A DNA stretch of 64,000 bases, taken from positions 124,001 through 188,000 of the forward strand of contig JAITMD010000010.1 in NCBI GenBank assembly GCA_031277535.1. Direction: 5' to 3'. The position numbers and the translations under genes were made by a program. This DNA comes from Flavobacteriaceae bacterium (GTDB lineage Bacteria; Bacteroidota; Bacteroidia; Flavobacteriales; Flavobacteriaceae). Positions within the stretch are counted from its first letter, which is position 1, and each line of letters begins with the position of its first letter. The notes under the pieces were generated by a model that made no database searches, was not told the DNA's origin, and worked only from the letters and a program-made list of their open reading frames with translations. Shown one piece after another: positions 27,822-35,479 of the stretch.

Positions 27822-28745
27822 ATGAATTTATCTAAGCAAATACAAGAGGTACTTACCTATATAGATGGTATAGAAATACCAACTACTCTTACATCTCCAC
27901 AAGAACAAGGTCGTGCGTTCTATGAACAATTTATTCCTATGGCAGGTAACAAAGAAGAAGTTTATCTTACAAAAGATCAACTACTCGCTATAGAGAATCA
28001 TCAAATTCCATTGCGCATATACCGCCCAAATAACCAACCTGTATTACCCGCTATTGTTTACTTCCACGGCGGTTGGTTTAATGCTGGAAGTTTAGAAACA
28101 CATGATACACCGCTCCGCCAAATAGCTAATCAGACACAAGCAATAATTATCTCCGTAGATTACAGACTTGCACCAGAACATCCTTTCCCTGCTGGACTAC
28201 AGGATTGTGAAGCAGCTGTATCTTGGGTGATAGACCAAGCCCTATTCTTAGGAATTCAGCCTAATCAGATAGCTATAGCAGGAGACAGTGCTGGTGCAGC
28301 ATTAGCCACCACTATCACTCGAAAACTACGTCATAAAATAAGTGCTCAAATCCTTATCTATCCTGTTACGGATAACAGTCTATCATCTGCATCTTGGACA
28401 ACCTATAAAAACGGACCTATTCTAAACTTAAATGGAGCTATAGAAGCTTGGCAATGGTATCTCCCTCATCATAAGGACCACAGTAATCCAGATGCTATTC
28501 CTTTATTCGCAAACGATCTTGAGCAATTGCCTCCCACATTTATCGCTATCGCTGATCATGATCCCTTAAAAGATGAAGCTATTGTATACGCCAAAAAATT
28601 ACAACAACAGAACAATACAGTGAGCATCAAAACATATGAAGAAACAACACATGGTTTCTTTCAAATGGGTGTGTATTTCAGCCAAGCGGATGTATTAATA
28701 CGCGATATAGCTAACTTTTTACAAACTTCTAATTTATCAAAATGA
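27822..28745 (+). CDS. Alpha/beta hydrolase (hormone-sensitive-lipase family)
   Basis: A 307-residue cytosolic esterase. The oxyanion motif YFHGGWFNAG, nucleophile elbow GDSAGAAL, acid region ADHDPLKDE and catalytic His in THGFFQMG make a complete HSL-type (family IV) active site. No signal peptide is present. The stop overlaps the MFS start by 4 bases. A role in small-ester degradation or detoxification under HxlR control is inferred. Confidence 0.93.
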   Translation: MNLSKQIQEVLTYIDGIEIPTTLTSPQEQGRAFYEQFIPMAGNKEEVYLTKDQLLAIENHQIPLRIYRPNNQPVLPAIVYFHGGWFNAGSLETHDTPLRQIANQTQAIIISVDYRLAPEHPFPAGLQDCEAAVSWVIDQALFLGIQPNQIAIAGDSAGAALATTITRKLRHKISAQILIYPVTDNSLSSASWTTYKNGPILNLNGAIEAWQWYLPHHKDHSNPDAIPLFANDLEQLPPTFIAIADHDPLKDEAIVYAKKLQQQNNTVSIKTYEETTHGFFQMGVYFSQADVLIRDIANFLQTSNLSK

Positions 28746-29899
28746 AAAAATACGCTTATATAGGTTGCTTAGGTTTTATAGCTGTTATCACTACCGAGTT
28801 TGGAGTGATAGGTATTTTACCACAAATCGCAACTCACTACAATATATCTATAGATAAAGCAGGATTACTACTTAGTGCTTTTGCATTAGTTATTGCCTTA
28901 ACAGGCCCTTTTATGACTTTGTTATTATCAGGTTTAGACCGCAAAAAAGTAATGCTTTCTGCCATCGTTATTTTCCTACTGACAGGGATAATATCATCTC
29001 TATCTCCCCCTTTTTGGCTACTCCTATTAGTGAGAGTACTACCTGCCTTTTTACAACCTGTATATATTGCCACAGCACTATCGGTAGCTATAACAAAAGG
29101 AGAAAAGCAACATGAAAATGAATTAATGAGTATTGTATTTAGTGGGGTAGCCATTGCTATGGTATCCACAGTCCCTTTTGCAACTTGGTTAGCAAGTAAG
29201 TTTTCATGGGAATACTCCTTTTACATACAGACTATTGTTAGTCTCATTGCTTTAATTGTTATTTCTCTGTTTTTACCTCAGATGCCTATAACAGAGAAAA
29301 AATCATATGGCAGTCAACTACAAATATTAAAACAACCTATTTTTATCGCCAGTACAGCCATGAACTTCTTTATGATTTCTGCCTGGTTTTCTACTTATAG
29401 TTACTTTGCCGAATACCTCAACAAAGCCAAAGGAATGGATGGTACTATGGTCAGTTATATATTATTTATCTTTGGCATTATAGGAGTAATTGCCAACAGA
29501 ATAGCTGGGAAGTTATTAAACAAGAATATCGCTAAAACTACAGCTTTATTCTTATCAGGTACTATCCTGATTCCTATACTGCTATACTTATCAGGCAGCA
29601 ATACCATAGCAGTAATATTAGTAATAGCCCTCTGGGGATTCTTATATTCTCCAAGTTTTCTTAACGCCTCTACCTATATGATTTCTTCTGCGCCACAATC
29701 TTTAGAATTTGCCAATAGTTTAGCAACTTCCTTTGGCAATATGGGAGTTTCGTTAGGCACCACCTTAGGAGGCTGGATAATAGCAACACAAGGAGTTCAA
29801 TACACTCCATGGTTAACATTCCTATTTGGAACATTAGCTTTTATGATGATTTTACTGAGAAATTACTTAGAGAAAAAAACAACACCTCTTTGCACTTAA
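28742..29899 (+). CDS. MFS transporter (AraJ/DHA1-like exporter)
   Basis: A 385-residue inner-membrane protein with about 12 hydrophobic segments. The N-terminal FIAVITTEFGVIGILPQIA is typical of DHA1-type sugar/drug efflux proteins such as AraJ, NepI and YdhP, and RKKVMLSAIVIFLL follows the loop 2-3 region. It is translationally coupled to the hydrolase gene, so it probably exports a related compound. A hairpin resembling the htpG terminator follows the gene. Confidence 0.9.
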   Translation: MKKYAYIGCLGFIAVITTEFGVIGILPQIATHYNISIDKAGLLLSAFALVIALTGPFMTLLLSGLDRKKVMLSAIVIFLLTGIISSLSPPFWLLLLVRVLPAFLQPVYIATALSVAITKGEKQHENELMSIVFSGVAIAMVSTVPFATWLASKFSWEYSFYIQTIVSLIALIVISLFLPQMPITEKKSYGSQLQILKQPIFIASTAMNFFMISAWFSTYSYFAEYLNKAKGMDGTMVSYILFIFGIIGVIANRIAGKLLNKNIAKTTALFLSGTILIPILLYLSGSNTIAVILVIALWGFLYSPSFLNASTYMISSAPQSLEFANSLATSFGNMGVSLGTTLGGWIIATQGVQYTPWLTFLFGTLAFMMILLRNYLEKKTTPLCT

Positions 29900-29926
29900 T
29901 TCCCACCTATTCAATATCTTAAAACT

Positions 29927-29948
29927 TGTAACATTACTGTTACAGGCT
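29927..29948. repeat. Second, imperfect copy of the htpG terminator hairpin core
   Basis: The 22 bases TGTAACA-T-TACTGTTACAGGCT differ by one base from 27329-27350. This copy lies just behind the MFS gene and may terminate it, though the stem is weaker and no long T run follows. Confidence 0.6.
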
Positions 29949-30749
29949 TTATCTGTATTCTAACATCTACCCCACTCCTTTCTAATATTCTTATACTCTA
30001 CAATATCTCCTCTTATATTTCCCAATAAACTGGTTATTGGTTATACTGAAGATTATAGTTTACACAACAATACGTGTGGAATAGCTTGTCCTATTGGTAA
30101 CACAGAAATTATCCCTAATAGAGAAATCACAAATACTCATTTTCCTCTTACAAAGTAAGGTATTATAAATCACAAATATAACATCTATTCCTGCACATAA
30201 AAAACATCAAAAACAGATAAACAACTCGTTATCAAACAAGTAAAGCCCACTTATAGAATAACCAACTTGTCAAACACAAATTCTTGTATGCTTCCATGAA
30301 TTTAGTATTTACTTTCTTATACCGCAATTCTATTCTTAGTCCCTAATTCAAGGACAATACTTGATCAATAAGAGGACAATGGTTGGACAAACATAGTCTC
30401 TACTCCAGTATTCTCGAGGTATTGTCCACCAATTGTCCAAGGATATTAAACCAAGTACCGATTTTACTGGGATTAAATGGTGGTCTATACAGATATAAAA
30501 ATGTTACAAAAACCATATAACGCTAAAAATCAATTAATTATAAAAAAGTGCATTTAAAAAAAATAAATCGTTTTTTTTGCTATTGAGCCCAAAACAGCAA
30601 TAAATAAGACTTATTTGGAAAAAAAAGTATCATATGTTTCTATAAATTTCATTAAATAGGGCATTTAAACCTCAAATTAGAAAAAAAATTTCTGTTTTTT
30701 TATTCATAGAAAACAGCTTCATCCAAACAATCAAACCTTATTTATTTTT
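29949..30749. other. Gene-free, probably decaying DNA
   Basis: No intact gene is seen over about 0.8 kb. A start-less open frame at 29964-30164 ends KLVIGYTEDYSLHN...PLTK and looks like a C-terminal coding remnant. A cluster of GGACAAT half-sites lies at 30352-30438. The rest is A/T-rich homopolymer-laden sequence. Confidence 0.5.
30352..30438. promoter_or_regulatory. Cluster of GGACAAT half-sites, forward and inverted
   Basis: GGACAAT occurs at 30352-30358 and 30374-30380, GGACAA at 30385-30390, and the inverse ATTGTCC at 30421-30427 and 30432-30438. Two spacings are 11 bases and one is 22, i.e. whole helical turns. The function is unknown. Confidence 0.35.
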
Positions 30750-30910
30750 ATGAGAAAACTCTTCTTTCTCTAATATCAGTAGTAACTTCATTTCAAGTAA
30801 ACACTCAGGTAACATAAATTTAAACAGAAGGAAAACAAATACTCTTCGCAGGTAGTTCTTTAAAAAATAGATTTTACGTATCTTTAAGTTTACAACCTAC
30901 AGCTATATCC
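30750..30910 (+). pseudogene. Remnant of a secreted-protein gene (frameshifted signal peptide)
   Basis: ATG at 30750 encodes MRKLFFL and then a stop; shifting the frame by -1 restores LISVVTSFQVNTQVT, which completes an ordinary signal peptide of the type MRKLFFLLISVVTSFQV-NTQ. Two more stops follow before an open stretch (TEGKQILFAGSSLKNRF) that runs into the next start codon in frame. I read this as a decayed secreted-protein gene. Confidence 0.5.
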
Positions 30911-31474
30911 ATGCAAAAACTACTTTACCTCTTACTTCTCATACTCTTTCCTATCAGAGGTTTTTGTGGAGGTTTGTCAGCATGGACAGAGCAAACACCT
31001 TACAACAACAGTTTATATTATCCTGGTACAGGTAATCAAATAACATTCTCTTCTAATCAAATAAATCAAGAAGTGAATTTTACGCACTTTTATTTTTATC
31101 ACGGATACATCATTGCTCAAAATGAAGAAGAAGGGTTTTATCTCATCAATGAAAAAGAGAATACAATACAATCTTTTACAGAACAACAAGCCTGGAAACA
31201 AGAAATCAAAGAGAAAGGGCTCAATCCTTTGCTCAAAAGATTGTATGATAGTGATTATAGCAGTTTCTTTGGGACAAACATGGAACTTGGAATATTAGTC
31301 TTGCTCTTTTTTCCTTTTCCTTTCTTATTCCCTATTCTATGGATAATTGCATTGATAACTATCTTTTTTAAAAAGCAACAAAAGAGAAGAAGTTTTAGAA
31401 AAGTGTTTATAATACTTTATCCCTCAATCTTATTGGTCTTATATCTCTTATTCCTCTTTCCACAAAGTCTATGA
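30911..31474 (+). CDS. Hypothetical membrane protein with signal peptide
   Basis: A 187-residue protein: an N-terminal signal or anchor (LLYLLLLILFPIRGFCGG), a hydrophilic exported region with many aromatic residues (FTHFYFYHGYIIAQ), and two C-terminal helices (about 128-148 and 163-184) separated by a basic loop KKQQKRRSFRK. No family is recognised. It lies downstream of decayed sequence. Confidence 0.6.
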   Translation: MQKLLYLLLLILFPIRGFCGGLSAWTEQTPYNNSLYYPGTGNQITFSSNQINQEVNFTHFYFYHGYIIAQNEEEGFYLINEKENTIQSFTEQQAWKQEIKEKGLNPLLKRLYDSDYSSFFGTNMELGILVLLFFPFPFLFPILWIIALITIFFKKQQKRRSFRKVFIILYPSILLVLYLLFLFPQSL

Positions 31475-31563
31475 CAGAAGGTATGAAACAAGATATAATC
31501 AGACATTTGTCCTAACGACTCACTAAAATATTAAGTAAATTTGCAACGCAAAAAAGTAAAAAA

Positions 31564-32529
31564 ATGAAAGAACAAAATACAGCAAAAGGTGTTTTACTTG
31601 TCGCTCTTGGTGCGTCGAGTTTTGGTATGTTAGCATCGTTTGTTAAACTTGCTTATGCACAAGGCTATACAACAGCAGAAGTAACATTATCGCAAGTGCT
31701 TTTAGGGTTGATTTGTGTTACGTTGATTAACACTCTACGCAAAAAAACAACTGAAGAAACAAAAGCTACTTCCAAAGATATTCGTCAACTAATCTTAGCT
31801 GGTACATCTATGGGGTTTACCTCTGTGTTGTACTATATGGCAGTAAGTTATATTAATGCATCTATTGCTGTAGTATTATTGATGCAATCTGTGTGGATAG
31901 GTATTGTATTAGATAGTATAGCTACAAAAACATTTCCAACACGGCTAAAAATAGCATCTGTACTTATCATTTTAACAGGTACTGTATTGGCTACAAACAT
32001 ACTGGCAAGTGAGATTCAATTAGATATTCGAGGAGTTATTTTTGGATTCTTAGCAGCTTGTTCTTTTGCAACTACTTTATTTGCGTCAGGGCGTATTGCC
32101 AACCATTTAGCAGCACCAAAACGAAGTATGTTTATGCTATGTGGAGCAGCTATTATTGTATCTATTTTTGTACTGATAACTCAAATAGGGCCTAACAATT
32201 CAGAGGCAATGATGCAGTTTTACCAACAGTTTTCTGACAATACCTCAGGTATTAGAAACTTCGACTGGAGTATCTTTTATAGCTGGGGGTTAGTATTAGC
32301 TTTATTTGGTACAGTGTTACCTCCTATCTTCTTAAACATGGGATTCCCTTTAACGGGTGTAGGATTAGGAAGTATTGTTTCGTCATTAGAATTACCTGCT
32401 TCTGTAACTGTTGCTTTTTTTGTATTAAACGAAAAAGTAATTTTACTGCAATGGGTAGGAATATTAATGATTTTAAGTGCTATCGTATTAATGAATAGTA
32501 ACTTACTATTTAAAAAGAAAGAAGCTTAA
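31564..32529 (+). CDS. EamA/DMT family transporter
   Basis: A 321-residue inner-membrane protein with about ten hydrophobic segments in two EamA halves (GVLLVALGASSFGMLASFVK; GVIFGFLAACSFATTLFASG). The closing region SLELPASVTVAFFVLNEKV matches the typical conserved end of the second EamA repeat. The substrate is unknown. It has its own perfect terminator. Confidence 0.92.
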   Translation: MKEQNTAKGVLLVALGASSFGMLASFVKLAYAQGYTTAEVTLSQVLLGLICVTLINTLRKKTTEETKATSKDIRQLILAGTSMGFTSVLYYMAVSYINASIAVVLLMQSVWIGIVLDSIATKTFPTRLKIASVLIILTGTVLATNILASEIQLDIRGVIFGFLAACSFATTLFASGRIANHLAAPKRSMFMLCGAAIIVSIFVLITQIGPNNSEAMMQFYQQFSDNTSGIRNFDWSIFYSWGLVLALFGTVLPPIFLNMGFPLTGVGLGSIVSSLELPASVTVAFFVLNEKVILLQWVGILMILSAIVLMNSNLLFKKKEA

Positions 32530-32552
32530 TCCATAAGCTTTAATTATACTTC

Positions 32553-32592
32553 AAACCGTCCAATACACAATGTATTGGACGGTTTTTTTATG
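32553..32592 (+). terminator. EamA transporter terminator
   Basis: Perfect 15-bp arms (32553-32567, 32571-32585) with loop CAA and a T run follow the gene by 23 bases. Confidence 0.88.
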
Positions 32593-32668
32593 GCTCTTTT
32601 TTAGTGCTCTTTTTTTAATAAAACAACTTATCCTTAAGTCACAATTAAGTGACAAATGACAAATTGAT

Positions 32669-32676
32669 TATCTTTG
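32669..32676 (+). promoter_or_regulatory. -7 promoter box of the first repeat-protein gene
   Basis: TATCTTTG, an exact TAnnTTTG match, lies 21 bases upstream of the ATG at 32698. No clear -33 TTG is seen at 19-21 bases. Confidence 0.45.
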
Positions 32677-32697
32677 ACTTATCAAATTAATCAATCC

Positions 32698-35271
32698 ATG
32701 CGAAAATTACTTACTCTTTTTATTCTATTAAGTATACAATCTTCTTGGGCACAAGCACCTCTAAAGCCATTCTATTTTGATTTGAGTTACCAACGAATAG
32801 AAAAAGGTTCAAGAGCTGAATATTATGCAACACATACTCCTATTGCTAATAGTAAACTATCTGATATAACCATTTATCGCATAGAAACAGATGCTATAGT
32901 TGCAAAAGGAAAAGCGGTATGGAATGGCGAAAAGATAGCGTTTCAGAGTAATGTGTACACCTATCTGCCTGATGGTAAAATACTAAGCATTAAATATTAC
33001 GACAAGCACAAGAATAAATTTACTCATGAGGTAAGTTACAATCCTGCAACAAACGATTCTTTGGTTATGTTACATGAGCCATCTTCTCGTTATGCTGGTG
33101 AAATATATGATTCGTACAGTGGTAAATTGTTTTATACACGCACAAGACAAGAGATTCCTTCTACTGAAATTGTTTATAATCTAACTAACCAAGCAAATAA
33201 ATTAGTAGTTACCTATAGCAAAGAATACGAGTCTATAGACGACACGTATTACAATGAGAAAGGAACTAAAAAGTACTTCCTTACTTTTAAAGGCAATGAA
33301 CCATACGAGGGGAAAAATGTAATATTAAGTGATAAATCCTTTGCCATTGCCATACTAAGTGATTTTGTAAAAGGACAAGAATTCAACCGAATAGCTTATT
33401 ATTCTACAGGAGAGATCAAACAAAAAAACAGCCTCAAAAATGGCGTGAGTAAACAAGAGACTTTTGACAAAACAGGTAAACTTTTAGGCACTTATACAGA
33501 GAAAAAAGTAGATGAAAATACTGCAACTGAAAAATCTGGAGTTAAATATGTGTTCAAGCATTTGTTTGTAGATTTTGATGCCATATTAGAAGAACAACAC
33601 TATAAAAATGATCAATTACAAAAAAAGGTAAGTTACGAGTATGCGCAAAAAACAAAGTATGCTTCTATTGTTACTTTATACAAAAATAGTTATCCCTACC
33701 TTACAGAATACTTTGATGTAAATCGTCAAAAAGTAGATCAGGCAACCTATTTTGAAAACAGTGCAAAGATAAAAGATGGATTACAGATAAACTCAATGTT
33801 TTTAGATATCTATTGGAAAAATGGTGAAAACATCAAAGAGATAAATAAATACTATTCCCAAGCTATTTTCTCTATTGAAACTCCTACACTATGTACATAT
33901 TATTCAGAAGAAGGAAAAGAATTGGGTAAAATTACTATATATGAAGGATTTAATGGTCATCGATTATCAGATTCAGGAGATGGATATATCCTTATGTACG
34001 ATATTCCATTACTTACTACTAAATATAAAAACAAAGAGATGGTCTATAAAGCTAAATATGCTTTCGACAAAGAAATACCTCACATTGCTTCTGAAAAGTT
34101 TTACAATGCAGAGCAATTAACTCAAGAAAATCTATACTACAATAATGGTAACTTAAAAGAACAACTATTTAGTACAGACAACAAAAGGGAGGAGTATAGC
34201 TTATACTATGATTCAGATGGCAAACAAATAGGTAAATATGATTCTGTCAATCGAACAGGAACTAAATATACCATTAACACAGAAGATCAAATAGAAAAGG
34301 CTGAAACATTTGAAAAAGGAGTTCTTACACATTTAAAACAATACTCTCCAACAATACAAGGCGATATAACAACTTTATCCCCACTATATTTACAAGCTGA
34401 CATTTATACAAATAAGGAAGGACTATTCTATAATGCAAAAGGAGAATTATGGAAAAAATGTACTTATAAAGATGGTAGACCTTATACTGGAACAACTGTT
34501 GTATATGAAAATGACAAGGTACTAATGACTCCTTATGTGAATGGTGAAAAACAAGGAGTGCAAACAACGACTACTTCTAATCCAAAATATATAGAACGCA
34601 AGCATTACAACAAAGCTCAACTGCTATATACAGAAGAAACATTTGATGGCATAACTACATTTGTAACTTACTTTGACAATAAAAATGAAATAAGTAAACA
34701 AACTGTGATGAAAGACCAATTCCAATTGGCTGAAATTATCTATCGAAATAACCAACCTTATGAAGGGACACAAGTAGAACTTGTGGGGCATACAACAATT
34801 TGGACAACATTCGTAAATGGACAACAAAAAAGAAAACAAACGAAAGATACTGTTTCAAATATCGTAATAACAACGCAAGAGTATGATAATAATACACAAT
34901 CTACTCTGACGCATTACAATATAGATGGTAGTATCCAATATCGCTATGGTTTAGACAATAAAAAACATCTACAAAACGATTTTTTAATCAATACCCCAAA
35001 CAACAAAACTTATAAAGCGAAACTTTATAGTGGTCGAATTGCAGAAGGAACAATTGCTATCTATGACTATTGGGATAGAGTAGATAAATCTTATAAAAAT
35101 TCAAACAATTATATCTTGCTAAGTTGCAGTGATGATGTAGTGACAATTCAAAAAATAGATAAAGAAACACATCAAGAAGTAAGTAAAGAAGTAAAAAACA
35201 AATATGCCTTTGAAAAGGAAATATTCAACTCTATGATTGGAGAAGATAACCTATACTTATTTGAAAAATAA
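32698..35271 (+). CDS. Large secreted repeat protein, YwqK/MORN-like (paralogue 1)
   Basis: An 857-residue protein with a signal peptide ending in SWAQ (about residue 18). It is built almost wholly of short beta-hairpin repeats of the type YY..NGNLKE, FYNAKGELWKK, GKLLGTYTEKK, which resemble MORN-variant/YwqK repeats. Repeats are spaced at roughly 20-25 residues. I start at 32698 because the signal peptide begins there. It has a diverged paralogue 200 bases downstream in the same direction; they share YLQADI...GLFYN..GEL and similar C-termini. Function is unknown; a surface or secreted adhesive or sensor role is conceivable. Confidence 0.78.
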   Translation: MRKLLTLFILLSIQSSWAQAPLKPFYFDLSYQRIEKGSRAEYYATHTPIANSKLSDITIYRIETDAIVAKGKAVWNGEKIAFQSNVYTYLPDGKILSIKYYDKHKNKFTHEVSYNPATNDSLVMLHEPSSRYAGEIYDSYSGKLFYTRTRQEIPSTEIVYNLTNQANKLVVTYSKEYESIDDTYYNEKGTKKYFLTFKGNEPYEGKNVILSDKSFAIAILSDFVKGQEFNRIAYYSTGEIKQKNSLKNGVSKQETFDKTGKLLGTYTEKKVDENTATEKSGVKYVFKHLFVDFDAILEEQHYKNDQLQKKVSYEYAQKTKYASIVTLYKNSYPYLTEYFDVNRQKVDQATYFENSAKIKDGLQINSMFLDIYWKNGENIKEINKYYSQAIFSIETPTLCTYYSEEGKELGKITIYEGFNGHRLSDSGDGYILMYDIPLLTTKYKNKEMVYKAKYAFDKEIPHIASEKFYNAEQLTQENLYYNNGNLKEQLFSTDNKREEYSLYYDSDGKQIGKYDSVNRTGTKYTINTEDQIEKAETFEKGVLTHLKQYSPTIQGDITTLSPLYLQADIYTNKEGLFYNAKGELWKKCTYKDGRPYTGTTVVYENDKVLMTPYVNGEKQGVQTTTTSNPKYIERKHYNKAQLLYTEETFDGITTFVTYFDNKNEISKQTVMKDQFQLAEIIYRNNQPYEGTQVELVGHTTIWTTFVNGQQKRKQTKDTVSNIVITTQEYDNNTQSTLTHYNIDGSIQYRYGLDNKKHLQNDFLINTPNNKTYKAKLYSGRIAEGTIAIYDYWDRVDKSYKNSNNYILLSCSDDVVTIQKIDKETHQEVSKEVKNKYAFEKEIFNSMIGEDNLYLFEK

Positions 35272-35479
35272 AAGATTATTATTCTTTATTCAATAGGCTA
35301 ATGAAAAGGCTTCTACTTCATTTTTTTACTAATAGAAATTACTCAACAGATTCACTGTTTTCAGTGATTTTGATAGGTCTGGTCACTAAATTATTACTAA
35401 TTAGAAGAAATATTACTTCAGACTTCTTTACTTTTACCATCGATAAAAACACATATTAAATATTACAAAAAAACAATCT

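Noticed and set aside
28837..29169. Minus-strand open frame opposite the MFS gene
   Set aside because: It mirrors the hydrophobic codons of the sense gene, has no promoter or family likeness, and is a shadow of the plus-strand frame.
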